A DNA stretch of 64,000 nt, taken from positions 124,001 to 188,000 of the forward strand of contig DATAJS010000027.1 of the NCBI GenBank assembly GCA_036262035.1, written 5' to 3'. Shown here in pieces: positions 11,745 through 20,489 of this stretch (position 1 is the first letter of the stretch; each line of letters begins with the position of its first letter). The stretch is from Burkholderiales bacterium. GTDB taxonomy: Bacteria; Pseudomonadota; Gammaproteobacteria; Burkholderiales; SG8-41. The translations under genes were made by a program, and so were the position numbers. Below the pieces are notes generated by a model that saw nothing but the letters and a program-made list of their open reading frames with translations, made no database searches and was not told where the DNA came from.

Positions 11745-11826
11745 GCGTCCCTACGCCGGCATTACCCGTATCAGGTTCGGAGGGTCTTTCTCACCCTGTT
11801 CTGGCTTGAACAAGGACCCCTGCGTG
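11745..11826 (-). promoter_or_regulatory. TPP (thi-box) riboswitch controlling thiC
   Basis: On the minus strand the leader contains CAGGGGTCCTTG, then GGGTGAGAAAGACCCT, then CGAACCTGATACGGGTAATG and CCGGCGTAGGGA. These are the conserved parts of the THI element: P2 side, the GUGAGA/ACCCU loop, and the AACCUGAU...GGGUAAUGCCGGCGUAGGGA core. It lies about 60 bases upstream of the thiC ATG. Confidence 0.95.
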
Positions 11827-11894
11827 AAGTGTCAACGCTAATCGAACTATGGGATAATTTCAAGTTCCGTAACCCCTTCCCCCGGTTAGAAAAA

Positions 11895-12572
11895 ATGTCA
11901 GCCCGAATCGATGAGATGCGCGACGTCGAGCACATGCGCTTCAACATGGTGGAGCAGCAGATTCGCACCTGGGAAGTGCTCGACCAGCGCGTGCTCGATC
12001 TCCTCTTTCGCATCCGCCGCGAAGACTACGTGCCGGCGCAGTACAAGGCGCTCGCCTTCGCCGACATGGAGATCCCGATCGGTCACGGCGAGCGCATGCT
12101 CCAGCCCAAGGTCGAAGCGCGCATGCTGCAGGAGCTCACGCTGGCGCCGACCGACAAGGTGCTCGAAATCGGCACCGGCAGCGGCTACATGACCGCGCTG
12201 CTCGCCAGCGTCGCGCAGCACGTCTACAGCGTCGACATTCACGAGGACTTCACCCGGGCCGCCGCGGAGCGCCTCGCGAGGAACGGCATCGCCAACGTGA
12301 CCCTGGAGGCCGGCGACGCGGCGCAAGGCTGGGACAAGCACGGCCCCTACGACGCGATCGTCGTGACCGGCTCGGTGCCGGTGCTTCCGGCCGCGTTCAA
12401 GGCGAGCCTCAAGACCGGCGGCCGGCTCCTCGTGGTCGTCGGCGAGCCCCCGGTGATGGAAGCGCGCCTCATCACCGCGGTCGACGCCGGCGCGTTCAAC
12501 TCGGTCAACCTGTTCGAGACGTGCATCGCGCCGTTGAAGAATGCGGTGCAGCCCGAAAAATTCGTGTTCTGA
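11895..12572 (+). CDS. Protein-L-isoaspartate O-methyltransferase family protein
   Basis: This 225-residue SAM-dependent methyltransferase is of the Pcm family. It begins MSARIDEMRDVEHMRFNMVE and continues with the family MVEQQIRTWEVLDQRVLD. The SAM-binding motif I is VLEIGTGSGYMTALLA, followed by the acidic strand end VYSVDIHEDF. Pcm normally repairs isoaspartyl residues, but this shorter subgroup, common in betaproteobacteria, has not been shown to do so. ATGs at 11916 and 11934 are alternative starts. It is divergent from thiC and convergent with waaA; its end abuts a family C hairpin. Confidence 0.88.
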   Translation: MSARIDEMRDVEHMRFNMVEQQIRTWEVLDQRVLDLLFRIRREDYVPAQYKALAFADMEIPIGHGERMLQPKVEARMLQELTLAPTDKVLEIGTGSGYMTALLASVAQHVYSVDIHEDFTRAAAERLARNGIANVTLEAGDAAQGWDKHGPYDAIVVTGSVPVLPAAFKASLKTGGRLLVVVGEPPVMEARLITAVDAGAFNSVNLFETCIAPLKNAVQPEKFVF

Positions 12573-12574
12573 AA

Positions 12575-12629
12575 GTAGGGTGCGTGGTAACGCACCGCGA
12601 AAGGCGCGGTGCGCTCGCGCGCACCCTAC
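12575..12629. repeat. GTAGGGTGCG hairpin, family C
   Basis: The arms GTAGGGTGCG (12575-12584) and CGCACCCTAC (12620-12629) are perfect inverted repeats, and the interior holds a second dyad, CGCACCGCG/CGCGGTGCG. It lies between the convergent genes for the methyltransferase and waaA. The waaA stop codon (TAG, 12626-12628) is inside the right arm. It may serve as a two-way terminator. Confidence 0.85.
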
Positions 12630-13882
12630 GGTAGCGTCGCCGCAATCATCTGCATCACCCGGTCCGTCGCTCCCTGATGCGCCCGCGCGAACTCCAGCGC
12701 CCGCTCGCGCATCTCGCGTAACCGCGCTTCGTCCTTCACCACGTTCATCGTTTCGTGCGCGAGCGCCGTCGCATCCGCGACGCGGATCGCGGCGCCGCTC
12801 GCCACCGCCTGCCCGGCCGCTTCGGTGAAGTTGTAGGTGTGCGGCCCGACGAAGACCGGCGTGCCGACCGCGCACGCTTCGATCAGATTCTGACCGCCGA
12901 AAGGCAACAGGCTGCCGCCGATATAGGCGACGTCCGCCGCGGCGTAATACGCGGGCATCTCGCCCATGCTGTCGCCGAGCACGATTCGGGTGTCCCGCGA
13001 CGGCGCAATGCCGGCGCTGCGCCTGACGTACGCAAGCCCGCGGCGCTCGATGAGCGCCGCGACCTCGTCAAAGCGCTGCGGATGGCGCGGCACGACGACG
13101 AGCAACGGCCGCTCGGGCAAGGCGGCAAACGCATCGAGCACCAGCGCTTCCTCGCCTTCGCGCGTGCTCGCGGCGAGCACCACCGGCCGCTCGCCGTAGC
13201 TCTCGCGCCACGCGCGGCCGAGTCCGAGTTGCTCCAGCGGCGGGGCGACGTCGAACTTGACGCTGCCGGTGACCGTCACGTTGCGCGCGCCGAGCGCGCG
13301 GAGGCGTTCCGCATCGGCCCCGGTCTGCGCCGCGATCGCGGTGAAACGCTCGACGCTCTCGCGTGCGAGCGCCGCGAGCCGCCGATAGCCGAGATACGAG
13401 CGCTCCGACAGCCGGGCGTTCGCGAGGAACAGCGGAACGCCGCGCGCGCGACACGCGTGCACGAGGTTCGGCCAGATCTCGGTCTCCATGATCACGCCGA
13501 AAGCGGGCCTGAAATGCTCGAGGAAGCGCGACACCGCGTCCGGGAGATCGTACGGGAGGTACGCGCGTTCGACGGCGTCTCCATACAGCCTTTCGCCCGC
13601 GCGCCGGCCGGTCGGCGTCATGTGCGTGAGCAGCACGCGATGATCGGGATAGCGCGCCTGCAACGCGCGCACGATCGGTTCGGCCGCGTGCGTCTCGCCG
13701 ACCGACACCGCGTGCACCCACACTAGCGGCCGCGAGGCTACACGCCCTCCGTATAAGCCGAAGCGCTCGGCCACGTGTGCAGCGTAACCGCGCTCGGCGC
13801 GCGAGCGCCACGCGAGCCGCGCCAGCACCGCGGGCACGGCGAGATACGCGACCGCGCTGTAGGCGAGGCGCGCGACGCTCAT
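12626..13882 (-). CDS. waaA: 3-deoxy-D-manno-octulosonic acid (Kdo) transferase WaaA
   Basis: WaaA transfers Kdo from CMP-Kdo to lipid IVA at the inner membrane, starting the LPS inner core. The ATG at 13882 gives 418 residues, the family length, with an N-terminal membrane anchor (LAYSAVAYLAVPAVLARLA). Recognised motifs are WVHAVSVGE, MTPTGRRAGERL, METEIWPNL, LANARLSERS and the C-terminal GGQNLIEACAVGTPVFVGPH of this GT-B fold family. The start overlaps the waaC stop by 4 bases (ATGA). The frame continues further upstream inside waaC without similarity. The stop codon lies in a repeat. Confidence 0.96.
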   Translation of the reverse strand: MSVARLAYSAVAYLAVPAVLARLAWRSRAERGYAAHVAERFGLYGGRVASRPLVWVHAVSVGETHAAEPIVRALQARYPDHRVLLTHMTPTGRRAGERLYGDAVERAYLPYDLPDAVSRFLEHFRPAFGVIMETEIWPNLVHACRARGVPLFLANARLSERSYLGYRRLAALARESVERFTAIAAQTGADAERLRALGARNVTVTGSVKFDVAPPLEQLGLGRAWRESYGERPVVLAASTREGEEALVLDAFAALPERPLLVVVPRHPQRFDEVAALIERRGLAYVRRSAGIAPSRDTRIVLGDSMGEMPAYYAAADVAYIGGSLLPFGGQNLIEACAVGTPVFVGPHTYNFTEAAGQAVASGAAIRVADATALAHETMNVVKDEARLREMRERALEFARAHQGATDRVMQMIAATLP

Positions 13883-14832
13883 CCGCCGCCTTTCAGGCGC
13901 TCGATCTCGCGCAGCACCGCGTCGGCGTCCGGCACCTGGCCCCGTCCGCCGACGTTCGCCGCGCGCGCGCAGCCGTACAGCCCGGTGAGCGCGGGATCGG
14001 TCGCGGTGTAGATGCCGACGGTGACCGTACCGAGCGCGCCCGCGAGATGCGTGAGACCGGTGTCGACGCCGATCACGCATTCGGCATCCGCGAGGACCGC
14101 GGTCAGATCGCCGAGCGGCCTCCGCGGCATGATCATCGCGTCCTCGATGGAGCGCGAGAGCTTTTCGCTGCGGCGCTGCTCTTCGGGGCTGCCCCACGGC
14201 AGCAGCGATCGCACGCCGGCGGAGCGCAGACGGTTGCCGACCGCCGCCCAGCGCTCGTCGGGCCAGAGCTTCGCTTCGGCGCTCGTCGCGTGCACCAGCA
14301 CCGCGTAGCGCTCGCGCACCAGGCGCGAGTGCGCTTCGGACGCGATGCCGTAATCGACCGCGGGCGGCGGCGCATAGGACAGCGCGAGCGAGGCGAGCGT
14401 GCGGTTGCGCTCGACCGCGGGCGCATCCCGCGGCACGCGAAAGGTGCGGTCGTAGAACGGCGCGAGCGGCTCGCGTGCGCTGGACCAGTCATAGCCGTAG
14501 CGCACGCCGTGCGCGGCGCGCGCGACGATCGCGCTCTTGAACAATCCCTGCGTATCGATGACCGCGTCGTAGCGCATCGACCGGAGCTCGTCGAGAAACG
14601 CCGAGACCTCGCGACGCGTATCGGCGCGCCACCACGACTGCCGCCAGCGCCGTATCGCGAGCGGGATCACGCGGCTCACCGCGCGATGCAGCCGCGGCAG
14701 GCCGGCGAAACCCTCTTCGACGACCCAGTCGATGCTCGCGCCGGGAACGCGCGCCGCGATGTCGCTCGCCACGGGAAAGTTGTGGACGACGTCACCGAGC
14801 GAAGACGTCTTCACGAGCAGTATGCGCGGCAC
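13879..14832 (-). CDS. waaC: LPS heptosyltransferase I WaaC
   Basis: This 317-residue GT9 family enzyme adds the first L-glycero-D-manno-heptose to Kdo2-lipid A. The start MPRILLVKTSSLGDVVHNFP is diagnostic of WaaC, as are the block beginning YDAVIDTQGLFKSA and VIGVDTGLTHLAGALGT near the C-terminus. It is cytoplasmic and membrane-associated. It is the first gene of a two-gene unit with waaA and is divergent from rfbB across 122 bases that must contain both promoters. Confidence 0.95.
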   Translation of the reverse strand: MPRILLVKTSSLGDVVHNFPVASDIAARVPGASIDWVVEEGFAGLPRLHRAVSRVIPLAIRRWRQSWWRADTRREVSAFLDELRSMRYDAVIDTQGLFKSAIVARAAHGVRYGYDWSSAREPLAPFYDRTFRVPRDAPAVERNRTLASLALSYAPPPAVDYGIASEAHSRLVRERYAVLVHATSAEAKLWPDERWAAVGNRLRSAGVRSLLPWGSPEEQRRSEKLSRSIEDAMIMPRRPLGDLTAVLADAECVIGVDTGLTHLAGALGTVTVGIYTATDPALTGLYGCARAANVGGRGQVPDADAVLREIERLKGGG

Positions 14833-14954
14833 TGTACGAAACTGAGGACGATGCTATGTGTATGTTATGCTTGAAAAAGCACCGCGGAGGTTAACACCTG
14901 GCGCGAACAAATCCCACTCGCGCACGCGGCCGGCGCGTCATCCAGACATCCGTC

Positions 14955-16028
14955 ATGCAACCGACCATCCTCGTCACCGGCGGCGCCGGCTTCATCGGCT
15001 CGAACTTCGTGCGCGCGTGGATGGCGGCGGAGACCGACACCGTCGTCAATCTCGACAAGCTCACGTATGCCGGCAACCGCGCGAGCCTCGCCGATCTCGA
15101 CGGCGATCCGCGTCACGTCTTCGTGCACGGCGACATCGCCGACGCAACGCTGGTCGCGCAACTGCTCGGGCAGCACCGACCGCGCGCCATCGTGCACTTC
15201 GCGGCCGAGAGTCACGTCGATCGCTCGATCTCCGGACCCGCGCCTTTCGTGCAGACCAACGTGGTCGGCACGTTCACGCTGCTCGAAGCGGCGCGCGAAT
15301 ACTGGTCGCGTGCGCCGTCGGGAGAGCGCGACGCGTTCCGCTTCCTGCACGTCTCGACCGACGAAGTGTACGGCTCGCTCGCGCCCGACGATCGGCCGTT
15401 CACCGAGCGCTCGCGCTACGCGCCGAACAGCCCGTACGCGGCTTCCAAGGCCGGCGCCGATCACCTGGTGCGCTCGTATCGCCACACCTACGGCTTGCCC
15501 ACGCTCATCGGCAACTGCTCGAACAACTACGGTCCGTACCAGTTTCCGGAGAAGCTCATCCCGCTCACGATCTTCAACGCGCTGCGCGGCGGGAGGATTC
15601 CGGTGTACGGCGACGGCGCGCAGGTGCGCGACTGGCTGCACGTCTCCGACCACTGCGCAGCCTTGCGCACGATGCTCGCGCACGCGGCGCCGGGCGCGAC
15701 CTACAACATCGGCGGCAACGCCGAGCGCGCCAACCTCGAGGTGGTGCGCGCGCTGTGCGCGCTCGTCGACGCGATGCGCCCCGAAGGCGCGCCGCGCTCG
15801 CGCTTGATCGAGCACGTCGCCGACCGTCCGGGACACGACCGGCGTTACGCGATCGACGGCTCGGCGATCGCGCGCGATCTCGGCTGGCGGCCGCGCGTCG
15901 CGTTCGACGAGGGGCTGCGCGCGACGATCGAGTGGTACCTGGCCAACGGCGCATGGGTCGACAGCGTCACCAGCGGCGAATACCGGCGCTGGATCGACGT
16001 GCAGTACTGTGTAAGCCGGCGCGCATGA
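14955..16028 (+). CDS. rfbB: dTDP-glucose 4,6-dehydratase
   Basis: RfbB converts dTDP-glucose to dTDP-4-keto-6-deoxyglucose, the second step of dTDP-L-rhamnose synthesis. The 357-residue extended SDR has the Rossmann motif GGAGFIGSNFVR, the block FAAESHVDRSI, HVSTDEVYGSL and the catalytic YAASKAGADHLV. The ending includes the usual RPGHDRRYAID. It begins a plus-strand operon rfbB-rfbC-rfbD with overlapping genes. The thymidylyltransferase gene rfbA is not in the window. Confidence 0.96.
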   Translation: MQPTILVTGGAGFIGSNFVRAWMAAETDTVVNLDKLTYAGNRASLADLDGDPRHVFVHGDIADATLVAQLLGQHRPRAIVHFAAESHVDRSISGPAPFVQTNVVGTFTLLEAAREYWSRAPSGERDAFRFLHVSTDEVYGSLAPDDRPFTERSRYAPNSPYAASKAGADHLVRSYRHTYGLPTLIGNCSNNYGPYQFPEKLIPLTIFNALRGGRIPVYGDGAQVRDWLHVSDHCAALRTMLAHAAPGATYNIGGNAERANLEVVRALCALVDAMRPEGAPRSRLIEHVADRPGHDRRYAIDGSAIARDLGWRPRVAFDEGLRATIEWYLANGAWVDSVTSGEYRRWIDVQYCVSRRA

Positions 16029-16579
16029 GCGCGCTGCACGTCGCAGCGACCGACATCCCGGGCGTGCTCGTCCTCGCCCCGCGCGTCTTCGCCGACGCGC
16101 GCGGCGCATTCTTCGAAAGCTGGAACGAGGCGGCGTTCGCTCGAGCGACCGGCGTCGACGCACGCTTCGTGCAGGACAACCATTCGGTCTCGATGAAGAG
16201 CGTGCTGCGCGGCCTGCACTACCAGCTGGCGAAGCCGCAGGGCAAGCTCGTGCGCGTCGTCGTGGGCGAGGTCTACGACGTCGCGGTCGACCTGCGGCGC
16301 TCGTCGAAGACCTTCGGGCGGTGGACCGGCGTGCGGCTTTCCGCCGGGAACCGGCTGATGCAGTGGGTGCCGGTCGGCTGCGCGCACGGCTTCGTCGTGC
16401 TCTCCGAGCGCGCCGAGGTGCTCTACAAAACGACCGAGTTCTACTCGCCCGCGGACGAGCGCAGCATCGCGTGGAACGATCCCGATCTCGCGATCGACTG
16501 GCCGCTCGAAGGCCGCCCGCTGCTCTCCGATCGCGACGCGCGCGCGACGCGCTTCGCCGAAGCCGAGCTGTTTCCGTGA
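16025..16579 (+). CDS. rfbC: dTDP-4-dehydrorhamnose 3,5-epimerase
   Basis: RfbC is a cupin-fold epimerase acting on dTDP-4-keto-6-deoxyglucose. At 184 residues it has normal length and shows GVLVLAPRVFADARGAFFES, FVQDNHSVSMKSVLRGLHYQ with the catalytic His, KLVRVVVGEVYDVAVDLR, and the Tyr-containing VLYKTTEFYSP. It starts with an ATG that overlaps the rfbB stop by 4 bases (ATGA) and ends overlapping rfbD by 4 bases. Confidence 0.96.
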   Translation: MSALHVAATDIPGVLVLAPRVFADARGAFFESWNEAAFARATGVDARFVQDNHSVSMKSVLRGLHYQLAKPQGKLVRVVVGEVYDVAVDLRRSSKTFGRWTGVRLSAGNRLMQWVPVGCAHGFVVLSERAEVLYKTTEFYSPADERSIAWNDPDLAIDWPLEGRPLLSDRDARATRFAEAELFP

Positions 16580-17442
16580 CCGTCCTGTTGTTCGGCACGG
16601 GCGGGCAGATCGGCTGGCATCTTGCGCGGCTCCTGCCCGAACTGGGCGAGACGCGCGCGCTCGCTCACGCCGACCTCGATCTCGCCGACTTGGAAGCGGT
16701 GCGCTCGGCGGTGCGGGACGCGCGTCCGCGCATCGTGGTGAACGCCGCCGCTTACACCGATGTGGATCGCGCGGAATCGGACAGCGCGCGCGCGCATGCG
16801 GTCAACGCCGCGGCCCCGGGCGTCATGGCGGAGGAAGCCCGCGGCTTGGGCGCGCTGCTGGTGCACTACTCCACGGCTTTCGTGTTCGACGGCGCCGCCG
16901 ATCGCCCGTACCTCGAGAGCGACCCACCGAATCCGGTCAACGAATACGGCCGCTCCAAGCTCGCCGGCGAGGACGCGATCCTCGCCTCCGGCGCCGAGCA
17001 TCTGATCTTCCGCACCAACTGGGTGTACGACGCGCGCCGCCGGAACTTCGTGACGACGCTGCTCTCGCTCGCGGAGCAGCGCGACGAGCTGCGCGTCGTC
17101 GACGACCAGGTCGGTGCGCCGACGTGGGCCCTCGCGATCGCGCGCGCGACCGTGAGCGCGCTCGCGAACCGCGGCGCGGACCGCTCGGGAACCTACAACC
17201 TCACCGCCACCGGCAGCGTGACGCGCGCCGCTTTCGCGCGGCGTTTGTTCGAACGCATGACGGCGCGCCGCGCGCGGCCGGCGCCGCGCATCGTGCCCGT
17301 ACCGAGCGCCGAGTTTCCGGCGCCCGCGGCGCGTCCCGCGAACAGCGTGCTCGACACGCGCCGCTTCAGCGCCGATTTCGGCGTCGCGCTGCACGACTGG
17401 GATAGCGATCTCGCGGCGTTCGTCGGCGCGCAGAACGCCTAG
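16576..17442 (+). CDS. rfbD: dTDP-4-dehydrorhamnose reductase
   Basis: RfbD reduces the 4-keto group with NAD(P)H to give dTDP-L-rhamnose. The 288-residue protein shows LLFGTGGQIGWHLARLLP, VVNAAAYTDVDRAESD, the YSTAFVFDG block, and the active-site NEYGRSKLAGE. The start is a GTG overlapping the rfbC stop (GTGA), in line with the other coupled genes. Its last 4 bases overlap the 3' end of the convergent epimerase gene, so the two operons meet tail to tail with no spacer. Confidence 0.95.
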   Translation: MTVLLFGTGGQIGWHLARLLPELGETRALAHADLDLADLEAVRSAVRDARPRIVVNAAAYTDVDRAESDSARAHAVNAAAPGVMAEEARGLGALLVHYSTAFVFDGAADRPYLESDPPNPVNEYGRSKLAGEDAILASGAEHLIFRTNWVYDARRRNFVTTLLSLAEQRDELRVVDDQVGAPTWALAIARATVSALANRGADRSGTYNLTATGSVTRAAFARRLFERMTARRARPAPRIVPVPSAEFPAPAARPANSVLDTRRFSADFGVALHDWDSDLAAFVGAQNA

Positions 17443-18371
17443 CCGGCGAAGGTCTTCTCGAGGCCCTGCTCGAGCGTGTAAGGCGGCGTCCAGCCGAGGT
17501 CGTGCCGCAGGCGCGCCGTATCGATCACCAGCGAATCGAGCAGCGGGCGCAGCGCGCCCACCGCGTCCGCCGCACGCTCGAGCAGCGGCTTGGGCACGTT
17601 CCACAGACGTGACGGCCGCCGCATCGCCGCGGCCATCGCGCGCACCAGTTGCGCGGTCGACACCGGCTCGCCATCGGCGACGAGGAACACCTTGTTCACC
17701 GCGCGGGCGTCGGTCGCGCACGCGCGCATCGCATCGGTGAGGTTCTCGATGAAGACCACGCTGCGGCGGTTGTCGTCGATCGCGCCGAACGGCAGCGGCC
17801 AGCCGCGCGCGATCCACTTCGCGAGCATGCGGAAGTTGCCCGGCGCGTCTCGTCCGTAGACGAGCGGCGGACGCAGGACCACGACCTCGAGCCCGGTGTC
17901 GCGCGCGACGTCGAACAGCGCGTGCTCGGCTTCGAGCTTCGATTTGCTGTACGCATTGTGCGGCTGCGGCGGATCGGCCTCGGAGTAGCCTCGCGCGCCC
18001 GTGCGGGTGCCGTTGACGCCGATCGAGCTGACGAAGACGAAGCGGCGCACACCGTCGCTCGCCGCCTGCAGCGCGAGACGGCGCGTCGCCGCGACATTGA
18101 CGTCGTGGAATGCCGCGCGAGCTTCGGGCGCCCTGTCCTGGCGTATGTGCACCCGCGCCGCGGCGTGCACGACGCAGTCGACGCCGCGCGTGACGCCGTC
18201 CCACGCGTGCGGCGCGGCGATGTCCCCGACCGCACGCCATTCGACGCGGGAGGTATTGGGCTGCGCGCCGGCGCGGACCGCCGCGCGCACGCTCCACCCC
18301 GCTGCGGCGAACGCGCGTACCGCAGCCGCCCCCACGAAGCCCGCCGCGCCGGTGACCAGGACGGTCGCCAC
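17439..18371 (-). CDS. NAD-dependent epimerase/dehydratase (WbpV-like)
   Basis: This is a 310-residue extended SDR with Rossmann motif GAAGFVGAAAVRAFA, VHAAARVHI, FVSSIGVNG, and an active-site NAYSKSKLEAE. The sequence pattern (IARGWPLPFGAIDDNRRS, FIENLTDAM) is that of the WbpV/galE-like group that reduces or epimerises C4 of UDP-4-keto-QuiNAc. With the WbpM-like dehydratase and the WecA/WbpL-like transferase at 43146-45979, this would supply UDP-QuiNAc or UDP-FucNAc for the first sugar. It is the last gene of the 25-kb minus-strand series. Confidence 0.8.
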   Translation of the reverse strand: MATVLVTGAAGFVGAAAVRAFAAAGWSVRAAVRAGAQPNTSRVEWRAVGDIAAPHAWDGVTRGVDCVVHAAARVHIRQDRAPEARAAFHDVNVAATRRLALQAASDGVRRFVFVSSIGVNGTRTGARGYSEADPPQPHNAYSKSKLEAEHALFDVARDTGLEVVVLRPPLVYGRDAPGNFRMLAKWIARGWPLPFGAIDDNRRSVVFIENLTDAMRACATDARAVNKVFLVADGEPVSTAQLVRAMAAAMRRPSRLWNVPKPLLERAADAVGALRPLLDSLVIDTARLRHDLGWTPPYTLEQGLEKTFAG

Positions 18372-18372
18372 G

Positions 18373-19125
18373 TCAGAAGCTGCGGTACTTGAGCAGCGCG
18401 CGGGACGCGTAGCCCGCGAACGCCCACGCCGAGCGCACGAGCGGCAGCCGCTCGACGTCGCGGTAGGTGCGCCAGACGTGCTTGGCGGAATTAGCCTTGT
18501 TGCGCGACACCGACTTCGCCAGCACGCGATAGCGCATCAGGTCCTCGTGCAGCCCTTCGGCGACGAAGCCGCGCTTGAGGATGCCGAGCCACAGCACGAA
18601 ATCGTCGTAGTAGGTCTCGGTCATCGCCAGAGGGCCGGTCGCACCGCGGTCGATCAGCACCGTCGAGGTCGCGATCGCGGTGTTGCCGAGGAGGCGCGAG
18701 TACGTCATGCGATCGGGCACGCGCACCCGCTTGCCGACGCGCGCGCCGTCGTCGGAGATGCGGCGATACTCGGTGAACGTGAACGCGGCGCCGCGCTCGC
18801 GCATGAATCCGAGCTGGCGCTCGAGCTTCTGCGGCAGCCACAGGTCGTCGGCGTCGAGGAAAGCGACGTGCGGATAGCGCGCGGCGTCGAGCGCGGCCTG
18901 GCGCGCGCGCGCGGGTCCGCCGTTCACCGCCTGCTCGACGAGGCGCACGCGCGCGTCGCGCCCGGCGAGGCCGCGCACGACGGCGCGGGTGTCGTCGCGC
19001 GAGCAGTCGTCCACCACGATCATCTCCCACTCGGTGTGGGTCTGCGCCTGTACCGAAGCGACGGTCTCGGCGATGTACTTCGCCGCGTTGTAGGCCGGCG
19101 TGACGATCGAGACGCCCGGGCTCAC
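18373..19125 (-). CDS. Family 2 glycosyltransferase
   Basis: This 250-residue GT-A enzyme has the N-terminal VSIVTPAYNAAKYIAETVAS, nucleotide-sugar Asp pair IVVDDCSRDDT and the metal-binding motif VAFLDADDLWLPQKLERQL. It starts with a GTG that overlaps the preceding stop (GTGA). The short C-terminus lacks membrane helices. The donor and acceptor cannot be told from sequence; it is one of the transferases assembling the repeat unit. It is separated from the epimerase by one base. Confidence 0.9.
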   Translation of the reverse strand: MSPGVSIVTPAYNAAKYIAETVASVQAQTHTEWEMIVVDDCSRDDTRAVVRGLAGRDARVRLVEQAVNGGPARARQAALDAARYPHVAFLDADDLWLPQKLERQLGFMRERGAAFTFTEYRRISDDGARVGKRVRVPDRMTYSRLLGNTAIATSTVLIDRGATGPLAMTETYYDDFVLWLGILKRGFVAEGLHEDLMRYRVLAKSVSRNKANSAKHVWRTYRDVERLPLVRSAWAFAGYASRALLKYRSF

Positions 19126-20489
19126 CGCGCAGCCTCGCCGAGCGCGCGAGCGAGCGAGCCCGAGAAAGTCGCGACGTTCTCGTCCGAGACGTCGTAGAGC
19201 TCGCCGGGCAGCGACGAATCCCACACGTTCTGGAAGAACGATTCGATCGCCGCGCGATCGATCGCCGCATGGTTCGCCAGCACCTGCGTGAGCGCCGCCG
19301 GGAGCGCGTGCAGCGCGTCCACGCGCCGCGCGAGCGCGCTGTCGCGATAGAACGCGTCGCCGAGCACGAGGACCGGCTTGCCGAGCAGCAGCGCTTCGGC
19401 GCCCGACTTGGAGTTCACGGTCACGATCGCGTCGGCCTTGCCGAGCACGCGGTAGTTGTTGATGCCCGGATCGAGCAGCACCAGGTTGTCGTGGCGATCC
19501 AGAAGATCTTTCATGCGCGCGTACGGCACCGCGCCGATCAGCGCCGGATGCTCCTTGACGGCGACCTGGTGCGTGTGCGGCGTGACGCGGCACAGGTAAT
19601 CGATGAGCGCGCACTGGTCGAGGTACTCGGGCGCCCGTATGGTCAGCGCGAAGTCGGCGGGCACGTGCAGCGGGTAGTAGACGCAGCGCGCGACGCTCTC
19701 CAGCGGGCGATAGGAAGGCCGCTGACGCAGGCTGTTCGCGAACATCCGCACGTGGCGGCCGACGTGACCCACGACGTGCTCGAACTCTTCGCGCTTGCCC
19801 AGGACGTACTTGTCCCACGCCTTCTGCACCAGGCGGAGCTGGTTGCGCCGGTCGGTGATCTTGCGCGACGCCTTGCGATAGTGATGCGCGTCCTTCTTCG
19901 GGATGACGACGCTCTGCTCGGCGAGCGCGCGCGCGAGATAGCCGCGCACTTCATCGCCCGCGCCTTCGGCGCCGCCGGCGACGACGGGCGCTTCGAAGCG
20001 GTTTCTGGTCATGAAGACGCGGCCCTTGAAGAACGACGTCTCCATGAAATAGCTGTCGATGCCGCGTGCGCGCGCGGCGTAGTGACCGGCGAGCACACTC
20101 GTGAAGCCGCCGAGCTCCTGCACCAGGTAGACAGGCCCCTGCGCCGACACCTCGTCGAGCACCCGCGACATCGCGTGCAGGTGCCCTTTGAGCTTGCGCA
20201 TCAGCGCCGGCGTGTCGGTGAGCTCGTACGCGGCTTTCTCGTGCGAGAGCAGCAGCGCCGCGTCGCGGATGCCGTACGCCGCGAGATCGACCGCGTCGGG
20301 ATCCTCCGGCTGCATCGCATAGGGGTTGTAGGCGCGGCGGCCGAGCGATCGCAGCCATTCGACGCTGCGCTCGTGGAAAGCCACATGAGCGACCGCGTAG
20401 CCCGCGCGCTCCATCGCGGCGCCGATGCGCTCGAAGAAAGCCGCCTGGTTCATCGCGAGGGACGCGAAGACGATGGTGCCGCGGCTCAT
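19122..20489 (-). CDS. Capsule polysaccharide biosynthesis-type glycosyltransferase (Capsule_synth family)
   Basis: This 455-residue protein resembles the Capsule_synth family (PF05159; KpsS/KpsC relatives, some of which transfer beta-Kdo). Supporting blocks are IVFASLAMNQAAFFERIGAA at the start, VKEHPALIGAVPYARMK, and VTVNSKSGAEALLLGKPVLV near the C-terminus, which corresponds to the sugar-nucleotide site. A charged central region (residues ~225-290) is longer than usual. The ATG overlaps the previous gene by 4 bases. In context it may add an ulosonic acid to the glycan, an inference from family membership. Confidence 0.75.
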   Translation of the reverse strand: MSRGTIVFASLAMNQAAFFERIGAAMERAGYAVAHVAFHERSVEWLRSLGRRAYNPYAMQPEDPDAVDLAAYGIRDAALLLSHEKAAYELTDTPALMRKLKGHLHAMSRVLDEVSAQGPVYLVQELGGFTSVLAGHYAARARGIDSYFMETSFFKGRVFMTRNRFEAPVVAGGAEGAGDEVRGYLARALAEQSVVIPKKDAHHYRKASRKITDRRNQLRLVQKAWDKYVLGKREEFEHVVGHVGRHVRMFANSLRQRPSYRPLESVARCVYYPLHVPADFALTIRAPEYLDQCALIDYLCRVTPHTHQVAVKEHPALIGAVPYARMKDLLDRHDNLVLLDPGINNYRVLGKADAIVTVNSKSGAEALLLGKPVLVLGDAFYRDSALARRVDALHALPAALTQVLANHAAIDRAAIESFFQNVWDSSLPGELYDVSDENVATFSGSLARALGEAAR

